A stretch of DNA of 27,671 nucleotides. Origin: a virus. The notes below the pieces were generated by a model that saw nothing but the letters and a program-made list of their open reading frames with translations, ran no database searches and was not told the origin of the DNA. Each line of letters opens with the position of its first letter. Position 1 is the stretch's first letter. Made by a program: the position numbers and the translations under genes. Below are positions 1-7,985 of this stretch, one piece after another. The DNA lies in the IMG/VR virus record IMGVR_UViG_3300027759_000354, positions 1-27,671 of that record. One strand, given 5' to 3'.

Positions 1-1760
1 TACTTACTATTGATTTCGTTAAGTATTTGTTCAACAATATCTACAGAACTTTCGTCTATATCTCCCATAACCGTACCAATTATCTGTTTCTTTCTTGTAA
101 GAATGTCGTAAATAACTCCTTCAATTGAGTTGTCGAATAATGGGTAGTATATTGAAACTGAATTTTTTTGTCCGTATCTATATGAGCGGTCTTCTGCCTG
201 CGCATGTTCAGCGGGTACAAACGATAAGTCATTCATAATAACGGCCTCACCAGCGGTAAGTGTTAATCCAACCCCCGCAGCTTTCATGTTACCACAAAAA
301 ACTTGTATTTTATCACTCTCTTGGAACTTGTCAACCGCATCCTGTCTTGCAGGTTTTGATGTTGACCCATCTAAATAAACAGATTTTTTACCAAAATGTT
401 CGTGTATCTTTTTTAAAGGTTCGGTGAAGTTACTGAAGATAATAACTTTTTTACCTTGTTCAATAATGTTCTCAGCAAGTTCAATTGTTATAGATATTTT
501 TTCTTCAGCAATTACCTGTCTTACTTTCATAAGTTTTGAAAATTGAACTGATAGAGACCTTGATTCATCTTGTCTATTATTATACCAATCATAATACTCA
601 CCCATTAATCCTTCATACAATCTTGATTTCAAACGAAGATAAACAGGTGTAATAATTTTTTCAGGTAAATCTAAAACTTCAGTTTTCAATCTTCTTAAAA
701 TTTGACGTGAAGTTCTTTCTCTTAATTCTTCTAAATTAGATGCTCCTGTAACATTCCAAATCTTTTTACCACCCACTCTAAACTGATACCCACCACAATA
801 TCTAATAGCATATGCTTGCCAGTTTTGACTCACAGGACTATCAATAAGTTTTAAGATATTATAATAATTCATGGGACGAGAAGTCATTGGTGTCCCCGTT
901 AATAACCAAAGTTTTTTAATGTTTTTGGTTACATCCATTATAATCTTTGTTCTTTGAGCCTGAGCATTTGAAACATAATGGGCTTCATCAATAATAACCA
1001 AATCAAATTTTGAATTAAGAATTGTTGAACCATTTTTATCTTTTGGGTCGTGAAAGTTTTTCAGGATATCGTAATTTACAATTACGTAATCCGACAATTC
1101 AAACTTTTTACCTTCACAGATATAAACTGATTTGTCGGTATAGTTTTTAATTTCTCTTTCCCAATTTATTTTAAGAGATGCCGGACATATGATTAAAATT
1201 CTATTTGTACCGCTTTCTAATGAAGCAATCACCGCAGAAGTGGTCTTACCAAGTCCCATGTCATCCGCCAAAATGAACTTATCGTTCTTTAATAATTTTT
1301 CTATCGCTTCTTTTTGATGAGCAAGTGGTGGTCGGTTTTCATATTTTGTATAATCAACATCAACCAAGTTTTCGGTGTATTGTTTAATAACCGCAGCTCT
1401 CGGTATCCAAAAATCATGGATAGTCTCTCCACTAAAAATTTTACCCCAAATGTGATATGACTTATCTTTTTCAACTAAAATTTTTTCAACGTATATTTTA
1501 TCAGGTTCCTTAATAAAAGGATTGTCAGCAACAAGTTTTTGTGAAAAGTATGAATCAATCTCAACCCATTTTTTAGCAACTTTTGGAACTACTGAATTGT
1601 AGTCAATAACATAATCACATTGAGCTCTTGTTGGAAGATACTTTTTATTTGAATCAATCTGTTTTTTTAATTTGAGGATATAGTTATTTGACCCCTGATA
1701 ATTTTCAAGAATAGATATTGCTTGTTGTTCAATACTTAAATGTCCTGTAGAAGTTGTCAA
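1..1760 (-). CDS. SNF2-family DNA helicase/translocase, C-terminus cut by window edge
   Basis: Reading the minus strand from 1760 gives an open frame of 586 whole codons that is still open at position 1. The two RecA-like lobes of superfamily 2, SNF2 type, are visible: Walker A ADDMGLGKT (about 1240-1270), Walker B IDEAH (about 978-992), motif III TGTPMTSRP (about 870-900), GVGLTLTAGEA (about 240-270) and motif VI AEDRSYRYGQ (168-197). About 170 residues precede Walker A and match nothing I recognise. Such ATPases translocate on duplex DNA and remodel forks or recombination intermediates; in T4-like phages the analogous job is done by UvsW, so a role in recombination-dependent replication is inferred. 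The frame has no ATG before Walker A. An in-frame stop lies 9 to 7 bases upstream of TTG 1760, so TTG (residues begin MTTSTGHLSIEQ) is the only sensible start. It is transcribed divergently from the tail genes across a 57-base gap. Confidence 0.9.
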   Translation of the reverse strand, partial: MTTSTGHLSIEQQAISILENYQGSNNYILKLKKQIDSNKKYLPTRAQCDYVIDYNSVVPKVAKKWVEIDSYFSQKLVADNPFIKEPDKIYVEKILVEKDKSYHIWGKIFSGETIHDFWIPRAAVIKQYTENLVDVDYTKYENRPPLAHQKEAIEKLLKNDKFILADDMGLGKTTSAVIASLESGTNRILIICPASLKINWEREIKNYTDKSVYICEGKKFELSDYVIVNYDILKNFHDPKDKNGSTILNSKFDLVIIDEAHYVSNAQAQRTKIIMDVTKNIKKLWLLTGTPMTSRPMNYYNILKLIDSPVSQNWQAYAIRYCGGYQFRVGGKKIWNVTGASNLEELRERTSRQILRRLKTEVLDLPEKIITPVYLRLKSRLYEGLMGEYYDWYNNRQDESRSLSVQFSKLMKVRQVIAEEKISITIELAENIIEQGKKVIIFSNFTEPLKKIHEHFGKKSVYLDGSTSKPARQDAVDKFQESDKIQVFCGNMKAAGVGLTLTAGEAVIMNDLSFVPAEHAQAEDRSYRYGQKNSVSIYYPLFDNSIEGVIYDILTRKKQIIGTVMGDIDESSVDIVEQILNEINSK

Positions 1761-1806
1761 ATTATTTTAATTAACTATACAACTATAATAATAATCAAAA
1801 AAGAAA

Positions 1807-1813
1807 TATTTAT
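1807..1813 (+). promoter_or_regulatory. TATTTAT late-type element before the neck gene
   Basis: The string AATATTTATCAAT ends next to the ATG at 1818. The same 13 bases recur upstream of the sheath gene, which makes chance unlikely. It lies in the divergent gap to the SNF2 helicase. The opposite strand reads ATAAATA, so it could also serve the helicase. Confidence 0.45.
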
Positions 1814-1817
1814 CAAT

Positions 1818-2333
1818 ATGTCAAATAGAATAGTTCCAATAACAAGGTTAGGTAAATTTTTCGGTGCGGAAGATTATAATTTAGATATTAGTATGGGAAG
1901 AGAATGGTTAGAAGGCGATATGAACTTCACTCTTGTACTATATCGTATTGACAAACAGAAGACAAATGTTGATGATGTGTATGGTGAAGCCTCCGTTGAT
2001 GGTGTTAAATTTTTACCACCTATTGAGTTTAAAGCTTATCTACAAATTGTTGCCCCTGAAAATAAATTTCTTGGGACAAGTAAGATTAATCAAATGGAGC
2101 CGGGTAATGCTAGAATTTCGGTTTATCAAAAACATTTAGATGAATTGGAAATTGACATTGAATATGGTGATTATATTGGGTATTACGAAACTGAAACTCA
2201 AGTAAGATATTATGTAGTTAATAATGATGGTCGTGTTGTTTCAGATAACAAACACACGTACGCAGGATATAAACCATTTTATAGAACAATAAACGCATCT
2301 CCTGTAATGGAAAACGAATTTAGAGGATTATAA
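1818..2333 (+). CDS. Neck/head-completion-type structural protein (T4 gp14 position)
   Basis: This 171-aa protein begins MSNRIVPITRLGKFFGAED. The frame is open back to ATG 1740, but I chose ATG 1818: the extra 26 residues are low-complexity (poly-Ile) and would overlap both the divergent helicase start and the TATTTAT element. The protein is rich in beta-type alternation and aromatics, with no membrane segment and no cysteine in the chosen form. It ends in a region AGYKPFYRTINASPV that I associate with virion structural proteins placed just before gp15 in T4-like phages. In T4 the order is gp13, gp14 (neck), gp15, so a neck or head-tail joining role is inferred from position. I see no catalytic motif. 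It heads a tight cluster with the next two genes (1-base gap, then a 1-base overlap). Confidence 0.6.
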   Translation: MSNRIVPITRLGKFFGAEDYNLDISMGREWLEGDMNFTLVLYRIDKQKTNVDDVYGEASVDGVKFLPPIEFKAYLQIVAPENKFLGTSKINQMEPGNARISVYQKHLDELEIDIEYGDYIGYYETETQVRYYVVNNDGRVVSDNKHTYAGYKPFYRTINASPVMENEFRGL

Positions 2334-2334
2334 A

Positions 2335-2493
2335 ATGAAAATTATTATTTCTAAAAAACAATTGAAAATGATTGTTAAATCAATAGAAGATGGTCGGGTA
2401 ATTTGTGATTGTGGTTGGTCTTGGGACTTATCTGACGGAGGAAATGACCCATATATTTGTCATAAATGTGGTAATGATAATGAAGAAAAATAA
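2335..2493 (+). CDS. 52-aa zinc-ribbon-like microprotein
   Basis: ATG 2335 lies one base after the neck gene stop, and the TAA at 2491-2493 shares its last A with the ATG of the gp15-like gene. Such tight packing argues for a real translationally coupled gene. The product has a basic N-terminal helix (MKIIISKKQLKMIVKS) followed by CDCGWSWDLSDGG and CHKCG, that is two CxC/CxxC knuckles about 18 residues apart, the pattern of a small zinc ribbon. I have the impression that a CGWSW...CHKCG block is common in T4-like phages of marine and Bacteroidota hosts, but its function is unknown to me. Possible roles are a minor structural or assembly factor, or a regulator of late genes. Confidence 0.75.
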   Translation: MKIIISKKQLKMIVKSIEDGRVICDCGWSWDLSDGGNDPYICHKCGNDNEEK

Positions 2494-3545
2494 TGGCTTT
2501 ACCAAAAATTAAAAAAACTTTACCTCTTACATACCCTCCTATTGGTTATGAAAGAAGAGAACAACTTCTTGAAGATATTAACAAGGATGGAACTTACTTG
2601 CCTAAGTCTATTTTACATGAAGATTTGGATAGGGGGTTTTTGGACTTTGTTAAAGATGATTTAAAAACTGTTGTTGGGGGAAAGATTGTTAAGGTTGTAG
2701 ATATATTAATGACAACTCAGAATTGGTCTCAATTTACACAGACTTGGGATTTTAATAACATTGATAAAAATGTTCAACCACCAATTATTACAACAGTAAG
2801 AACTCCTGAAGTAAAATACGGGACATTACCATCATTAAGATATAACATACCAAATAGAAAACAATATTATTATGCTGCGGTTCCTACATGGGACGGACAA
2901 AGAAAAGGTATGGACATTTACACCATTCCACAACCTGTTCCTGTTGATATAAAATATTCAGTTAAAATTATCTGTAATAGAATGAGAGAATTAAATAAAT
3001 TCAATCAGATTGTTATTGAAAAATTTGCATCTCGTCAGGCTTATACACAAATTAAAGGACATTACATTCCAATAACACTTGACGAAATATCAGATGAGTC
3101 GGTTATGGATGTTGAAAAAAGAAGATATTATATACAATCGTATGCTTTCACTTTACAAGGGTTTTTAAGTGATGAAGAAGAATATGAAGTTAAACCTGCA
3201 ATCAGTAGAAGTTTAATGTTAGTTGAAATAGACCGTAGAAAGAAAAAAGTTAAAAGAAAACAATACCCACCAAATCCTGACCAATATGTTTTTAATGCGA
3301 ACTTTCCTATAGGTATGACTTCTTATACTCAAACATTTAATTATTCGGCCAATATTAATATTAATGGTGATGTTAATATTAACACATATGAATTTTTAAT
3401 TAATGGTTTGTATTATGGAAATGATATTACAACATTACCTGCCGGTATGATACAAATTAATACAAATGATATTTTAACTATTAATATTGTTAAAACAAAT
3501 AACGCTCAATCATCGTCATTTAATTTAGTATCAACAATAGTTTAA
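2493..3545 (+). CDS. Tail completion / sheath stabiliser protein (T4 gp15-like) with extra C-terminal module
   Basis: The 350-aa product resembles T4 gp15, the protein that caps the finished tail and joins it to the neck. Supporting features are the position just before the sheath gene, the PVPVDIKYSVKI segment and the following helix-rich RMRELNKFNQIVIEKF region near residues 150-185, typical of the gp15 fold. T4 gp15 is about 272 residues; here the match ends near residue 270, after a basic stretch DRRKKKVKRKQYPPNP. The last 75 or so residues form an Asn/Ile/Thr-rich, beta-strand-like module (NININGDVNINTYEF) that looks like a small Ig-like or beta-sandwich domain. The start is fixed by the TAATG overlap with the microprotein. 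Its stop overlaps the stop of the convergent gene at 3542-3691. Confidence 0.75.
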   Translation: MALPKIKKTLPLTYPPIGYERREQLLEDINKDGTYLPKSILHEDLDRGFLDFVKDDLKTVVGGKIVKVVDILMTTQNWSQFTQTWDFNNIDKNVQPPIITTVRTPEVKYGTLPSLRYNIPNRKQYYYAAVPTWDGQRKGMDIYTIPQPVPVDIKYSVKIICNRMRELNKFNQIVIEKFASRQAYTQIKGHYIPITLDEISDESVMDVEKRRYYIQSYAFTLQGFLSDEEEYEVKPAISRSLMLVEIDRRKKKVKRKQYPPNPDQYVFNANFPIGMTSYTQTFNYSANININGDVNINTYEFLINGLYYGNDITTLPAGMIQINTNDILTINIVKTNNAQSSSFNLVSTIV

Positions 3546-3691
3546 CGTTCCCCGTAGATATCTTTTTTTTCCTCACAATTATCCCTAATTAGTTTTTCTA
3601 AAAACTTGTGAATCTTCAAACCATGTTTCATACAATAGTCCTTTAGGGTTTTATGACTGTCAGGGGATATTTTTATATTCTTAATTTCCAA
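3542..3691 (-). CDS. Small ribbon-helix-helix-like protein, TTG start
   Basis: Minus-strand frame of 49 codons plus TAA. The product reads LEIKNIKISPDSH, then KTLKDYCMKHG, LKIHKFLEKLIRDN and a charged tail EEKKDIYGER: one beta strand followed by two helices, the layout of an Arc/MetJ-type DNA-binding ribbon-helix-helix protein. The frame has no ATG or GTG; an in-frame TAA lies upstream and TTG 3691 is the only conventional start, so I chose it. Just upstream of the TTG are two direct copies of AAGGTAGAA, a possible operator. The gene is antisense to its surroundings and its stop codon overlaps that of the gp15-like gene. If real it is probably an autoregulated repressor; the evidence for translation is only the protein-like sequence. 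Confidence 0.55.
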   Translation of the reverse strand: MEIKNIKISPDSHKTLKDYCMKHGLKIHKFLEKLIRDNCEEKKDIYGER

Positions 3692-3709
3692 GGTAGAAAA
3701 AAGGTAGAA
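3690..3709. repeat. Two AAGGTAGAA direct repeats, possible operator
   Basis: AAGGTAGAA occurs at 3690-3698 and again at 3701-3709, a spacing of 11 bases, about one helical turn. They lie at and just upstream of the TTG start of the minus-strand ribbon-helix-helix-like gene. Proteins of that class commonly bind short repeats one turn apart, so an autoregulatory site is inferred. Confidence 0.4.
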
Positions 3710-3769
3710 TTTATTCCTACTGATTTATAAATAGTTAGTGACCCCATTAGTTTTTGATTAAAATGACAA

Positions 3770-3776
3770 TATTTAT
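3770..3776 (+). promoter_or_regulatory. TATTTAT late-type element before the sheath gene
   Basis: AATATTTATCAAT, identical over 13 bases to the copy before the neck gene. It begins 42 bases upstream of the sheath ATG and is followed by an A/T-only leader. Confidence 0.5.
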
Positions 3777-3811
3777 CAATAAATAAATTTTTAAAAACAT
3801 TTAAAATAAAC

Positions 3812-6800
3812 ATGGCAACATCAAACAAAGTTTTCGTCTCGCCGGGTGTATATACATCAGAAAGAGACCTATCATTTGTTTCACAAAGTGTCGGAGTTAC
3901 TACTTTAGGTATAGTTGGGGAAACCTTAAAAGGTCCTGCGTTTGAACCTATATTTATCTCAAGCTACGGAGAATTTGAAACTTACTTCGGTGGTACACTT
4001 CCGGAAAAATTTGTGAACACACAAATCCCAAAATATGAAGCGGCATACATTGCTAAATCATATTTACAACAATCAAATCAACTTTTTGTAACAAGAGTTT
4101 TAGGTTTATCAGGTTATGACGCAGGTTCTTCTTGGTCTATTACTACTGTCGCGAATGTTGATTGTAATACAGTAGGACTAACTGGAGGAACTTCGTATAG
4201 TTTTAATTTTACAGGTTCAACTGCTTCAACAACTTCAATACAGTTTACTTCAGCAGTACCTTCAGTAATTTCAGGTAATACTTACTACTCAAATAATTAC
4301 ACAGCATTAGATGGAACTAATTCATCAATATTGTCAGATTTAAGAAATCAGATATCAAGTATTTTATCAAGTAATTCATTATCAGCATCATCGGCGTATT
4401 ATTTCGGACCTGTTTCAGGGACTCAAGTTAATGCGAATGTTGTTGCTGGTTTAACTGCTGCGACAAACGTATTTGATGTAGATAGTATCAGCGCATCAAC
4501 AATAGATTATTGTTCAAGTGTAAACGACACTTGGTTCTACGCTAACTTTGTACCACCTGCAACAGGTGAGGCATATTACGGAAATTCTTTTTATAGTAGA
4601 ATCGGTTCTTTATCAGGAACTGCATTTGGAACCTCTGGAAGTTTTACAGGAACTGTTTCAGGGTTTTATTATGGATTTTCAGGTTTAACTTATTCAGGAT
4701 ATAATGATTTAGTAATTGCGACACTTCGTTCAAGAGGTGTTACTAATTATTCATCAACTCAACATGGTCCTGATTATCAAGTAACTGGAACATCTAACGT
4801 TCAAATGGTTTGTACTGGAAGTTACTCAGCGGTAACACAAAATCCATTTGCAACATTTGTAATTTCAGGTTTAAGTTACGACTCTACGTCGTTTAGTTTT
4901 GAAACTTCGTTTACACCGTCAAATGCTAACTTTATAACTAAAGTATTTGGAGTTGAAAACTTCGCTAAAGACCAAACTGAAGTTCCTTTATTTACTGAAG
5001 AAAGATATTCTACGTTATTATCTTATGGATATAATAAAGGATTTATTAGAGGTTTAAATTGTTCTTTAACTGCTTTACCTGAAGCTAGAAATAATAGTGT
5101 GGATTCAATTGCATATTATTTAGAGAGATATCAAACACCTCAATCACCATGGGTTGTTTCAGAATTACGTGGTAATTTAGTTTATAGATTATTCAGAGCA
5201 ATTACAATTTCTGACGGAAATGACGCTAACGCTGAAATTAAAATTTCAATCGCAAACATTTCATTTAACAACGGAACATTTGATTTGATTGTTAGAGATT
5301 TCTTTGACACGGATTCTAACCCTGTTGTTTTGGAGAAATTTACTAATTGTAGTATTAATCCTGGTGAAAATAACTACATCGCTAAAAAAGTTGGTAGTTC
5401 AGATGGTGAGTTTGCAATTAAGTCGAAATTTATAATGGTTGAAGTTAACACGGAAGCTCCGGTTGACGCACTTCCTTGTGGATTTGAAGGTTTTGAAACT
5501 CGTAAATACACAGGTGCTAAATCACCATTCCAAATTTATAAGACAAAGTATGATTACCCAGGTGAAGTTATTTATAACCCACCATTCGGAACTACTTCAG
5601 GTGCTGATAACTCTGTACAAAGTTCAGGTGATAATATAAGAAGAACTTACTTAGGTATTTCTTCAGCAGTGGCGTTCTCGTCGGATTCACCGGGTTATGA
5701 CCCAGATTTCTTCCAATACAAAGGAATGCCAAATCCAACAACAACTACTTGTACTGAAGCAAATCATGTAACTTGGGGATTACAAACTAAAGGTTTCCAC
5801 ATGGATAGTGGAGCAACTTCAGTAACTATTGCAAATGTTTACTCAAATAGTGGACAAACAGCGTTTTATGTTGGGGCGGGAGCGTTTAGTTCTGAACCTA
5901 CTTCACAAACTAGTCCATATTACTTCTTATACTCTCGTAAGTTTACTTTCTTGGTACAAGGTGGTTTTGACGGATGGGATATCTATCGTGAATACAGAAC
6001 AAATGCTGACCGTTACAGATTAGGTAATACTGGTTACAAGCAAGGAGCGTTAGCGGGTTGTGTACCTTACACAGATGCAACAGGATGGGGAGCGTTTAAA
6101 CAAATCACAGTTGGTGATAACACTGTTGATTACGCAAACACTGACTATTACGCATACCTATTAGGTGTTCAACAATTTGCAAATCCTGAGGTAACAAATA
6201 TCAACGTGTTAGTAACACCTGGTATTGATTATGTTAACAATGGTGATTTAGTTGAACAAGTAATTGATGTTGTTGAGAACGACAGAGCGGATTCAATCTA
6301 TATCTGTACGAGTCCTGACTTCAACTTGTTACAACCATCAACTTCAATGGATAATTTAATTTACCCACAAGAGGCGGTTGATAACTTGGAAAATACTAAT
6401 ATCGATTCTAACTACACCGCAACTTACTACCCATGGGTTCTTACTCGTGATACAGTAAATAACACTCAAATTTATATTCCAGCAACTGCTGAAGCGACAA
6501 GAAATTTCGCCTTAACAGACAACATCGCGTTCCCTTGGTTCGCAACCGCTGGTTATACAAGAGGTGTGGTAAACGCAGTTAGAGCTCGTAAGAGATTAAC
6601 TCAAGAAGATAGAGACACTCTTTACAAAGGAAGAATTAACCCAATTGCTACATTCAACGACGTTGGAACAGTTATTTGGGGTAATAAAACTCTTCAAATC
6701 AGAGAGTCAGCTCTTGACAGAATTAACGTAAGAAGATTGTTATTACAAGCTCGTAAGTTGATTTCAGCAGTAGCCGTAAGATTATTGTTCGAACAAAACG

Positions 6801-7027
6801 ACAACTTGGTAAGACAACAGTTCTTAGATTCTGTTAATCCAATCTTAGATGCAATTCGTAGAGACAGAGGTTTATATGACTTCAGAGTTACTGTTCAAAA
6901 TACACCTGAAGACTTAGATGCTAACCAAATGGTAGGTAAGATTTACATCAAACCAACTAAAGCTCTTGAATTCATTGACATTGAGTTCTTAATCACTCCA
7001 ACAGGAGCGTCGTTTGAAAACATCTAA
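3812..7027 (+). CDS. Contractile tail sheath protein (T4 gp18-like), greatly enlarged
   Basis: The 1071-aa product has the start VFVSPGVYTSERDLS and the C-terminal block INVRRLLLQARKLI...DRGLYDFRVTVQ...IYIKPTKALEFIDIEF (from about residue 970) that mark phage sheath proteins. The C-terminal domain forms the conserved inner part of the sheath that grips the tube, and contraction drives the tube through the cell envelope. GGFDGWDIYREYRTN, near residues 717-731, is also typical of gp18. T4 gp18 has 659 residues. The excess is mostly a Ser/Thr/Gly/Tyr-rich stretch at roughly residues 108-380 (SSWSITT, TGSTASTTS, GSLSGTAFGTSGSFTGTV), likely an exposed outer decoration. The C-terminal third uses more C-ending codons than the insertion. 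The gene has its own TATTTAT element and a strong terminator, consistent with high late expression. Confidence 0.95.
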   Translation: MATSNKVFVSPGVYTSERDLSFVSQSVGVTTLGIVGETLKGPAFEPIFISSYGEFETYFGGTLPEKFVNTQIPKYEAAYIAKSYLQQSNQLFVTRVLGLSGYDAGSSWSITTVANVDCNTVGLTGGTSYSFNFTGSTASTTSIQFTSAVPSVISGNTYYSNNYTALDGTNSSILSDLRNQISSILSSNSLSASSAYYFGPVSGTQVNANVVAGLTAATNVFDVDSISASTIDYCSSVNDTWFYANFVPPATGEAYYGNSFYSRIGSLSGTAFGTSGSFTGTVSGFYYGFSGLTYSGYNDLVIATLRSRGVTNYSSTQHGPDYQVTGTSNVQMVCTGSYSAVTQNPFATFVISGLSYDSTSFSFETSFTPSNANFITKVFGVENFAKDQTEVPLFTEERYSTLLSYGYNKGFIRGLNCSLTALPEARNNSVDSIAYYLERYQTPQSPWVVSELRGNLVYRLFRAITISDGNDANAEIKISIANISFNNGTFDLIVRDFFDTDSNPVVLEKFTNCSINPGENNYIAKKVGSSDGEFAIKSKFIMVEVNTEAPVDALPCGFEGFETRKYTGAKSPFQIYKTKYDYPGEVIYNPPFGTTSGADNSVQSSGDNIRRTYLGISSAVAFSSDSPGYDPDFFQYKGMPNPTTTTCTEANHVTWGLQTKGFHMDSGATSVTIANVYSNSGQTAFYVGAGAFSSEPTSQTSPYYFLYSRKFTFLVQGGFDGWDIYREYRTNADRYRLGNTGYKQGALAGCVPYTDATGWGAFKQITVGDNTVDYANTDYYAYLLGVQQFANPEVTNINVLVTPGIDYVNNGDLVEQVIDVVENDRADSIYICTSPDFNLLQPSTSMDNLIYPQEAVDNLENTNIDSNYTATYYPWVLTRDTVNNTQIYIPATAEATRNFALTDNIAFPWFATAGYTRGVVNAVRARKRLTQEDRDTLYKGRINPIATFNDVGTVIWGNKTLQIRESALDRINVRRLLLQARKLISAVAVRLLFEQNDNLVRQQFLDSVNPILDAIRRDRGLYDFRVTVQNTPEDLDANQMVGKIYIKPTKALEFIDIEFLITPTGASFENI

Positions 7028-7049
7028 TCAACGATAAAATAATTGAAAA

Positions 7050-7077
7050 CCCTCACGAAAGTGGGGGTTTTTATTTT
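7050..7077 (+). terminator. Rho-independent terminator after the sheath gene
   Basis: Stem CCCTCAC (7050-7056) pairs with GTGGGGG (7061-7067) through seven pairs, one of them T-G, closing a GAAA tetraloop, and is followed by TTTTTATTTT. Confidence 0.9.
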
Positions 7078-7083
7078 ACATAA

Positions 7084-7090
7084 TATTTAT
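7084..7090 (+). promoter_or_regulatory. TATTTAT late-type element before the HAD-like gene
   Basis: TAATATTTATAGAT sits between the sheath terminator and ATG 7095, leaving only four bases between the element and the start codon. If it is the promoter the message would be leaderless or the start would have to be internal, so for this gene the role is less certain. Confidence 0.35.
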
Positions 7091-7094
7091 AGAT

Positions 7095-7910
7095 ATGAAA
7101 ATATTTTTAGTAGAAGAATTTGATGAAGAAATCACACCCGATTTAAAATATTACGCTTTTGACTGGGACGATAATATTCTTACAATGCCGACACAAATAA
7201 TACTTCGTACAGAGGATAATGAAGAAGTTGGTATGTCAACTGAAGACTTTGCGGAATATCGTGTTAAGGTTGGAGTTGAACCTTTTGAATATAAGAAAAA
7301 AACTGTTGTAGGGTTTGCTGACGACCCGTTTAGGAACTTTGGGACTAAAGGCGATAAAAGATTCATCATTGACTCTATGATGGCAAAACCAGGTCCTGCA
7401 TGGGATGATTTTGAAGAAGCAATTAATGGGGGTTCTATTTTTTCAATAGTTACTGCAAGGGGACACTCACCATTGGCTTTACGTAGGGCAATTGAAAATA
7501 TGATTGAAACTAATTTTAAGGGAATATCTAAAAAAGAATTGGTTAAAAATTTAAGAAAATTTAGAAAGTTTGCGGGTGAAGAGGATATGAAGGATAAAGA
7601 ACTTATAAATGCTTATATGGATATGAATAAGTATTATCCTGTAACATTCGGAGCCGGGTCAGCACAAAGTCCTGAGGTTGGTAAAGTCGCAGCTTTAAAA
7701 GAATTTCAACAATATGTAAAATATTTAGCTGGTAGATTAAATAAACCAATAATGTTTAAAGATGATATTAGTAATAGATTCATACCTAAAATAGGATTTT
7801 CAGATGATGATTTAAGAAATCTGGAAAAAGTTAAAGATGAATTATCTAAAGACCCAGAAAATATTATTCAAACAATATCAACACATGGAGGAGAAAAGAA
7901 ATTATACTAA
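7095..7910 (+). CDS. HAD-superfamily phosphatase-like protein between sheath and tube
   Basis: This 271-aa protein carries the haloacid dehalogenase signature. Motif I is FDWDDN (nucleophile Asp23, acid/base Asp25), motif II is SIVTARG (Thr120), and an acidic GFSDDD motif near residue 237, preceded by MFKDD, may serve as motif IV. A cap-sized insert of about 90 residues separates motifs I and II. HAD proteins hydrolyse phosphate esters or anhydrides through a phospho-aspartate; in T4 the 3'-phosphatase of PseT is of this fold, but no kinase half is present here. The substrate is unknown. The position between the sheath and tube genes, insulated by a terminator upstream, is unusual for an enzyme and suggests late expression. 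Start: ATG 7095 is the first in frame and gives a normal N-terminus (MKIFLVEEFDEE). Confidence 0.75.
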   Translation: MKIFLVEEFDEEITPDLKYYAFDWDDNILTMPTQIILRTEDNEEVGMSTEDFAEYRVKVGVEPFEYKKKTVVGFADDPFRNFGTKGDKRFIIDSMMAKPGPAWDDFEEAINGGSIFSIVTARGHSPLALRRAIENMIETNFKGISKKELVKNLRKFRKFAGEEDMKDKELINAYMDMNKYYPVTFGAGSAQSPEVGKVAALKEFQQYVKYLAGRLNKPIMFKDDISNRFIPKIGFSDDDLRNLEKVKDELSKDPENIIQTISTHGGEKKLY

Positions 7911-7917
7911 TATTTAT
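7911..7917 (+). promoter_or_regulatory. First TATTTAT element in the HAD-tube gap
   Basis: TAATATTTATAAA begins directly after the HAD-like gene stop and lies 116 bases before the tube ATG. A second copy lies nearer the gene, so this one may be redundant or an upstream start site. Confidence 0.3.
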
Positions 7918-7985
7918 AAACTGGACTTATAGCAAGTTTGACTAAAAAAAAGTTTAAAGTAAATAGAAAAATATTTAGTTGACAC

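Noticed and set aside
1740-1817. Upstream ATG 1740 extending the neck protein by 26 residues
   Set aside because: The extension is a poly-Ile low-complexity stretch, overlaps the divergent helicase start and covers the TATTTAT element; ATG 1818 gives a normal N-terminus.
7917-7943. AAACT...AGTTT hairpin and TTGACT after the HAD-like gene
   Set aside because: Five-pair stem, and no -10 box at the right distance from TTGACT; chance in AT-rich DNA.
7979-7984. TTGACA before the tube gene as a sigma-70 -35 box
   Set aside because: The position 17 bases downstream reads AAAGAA, not a -10 box.
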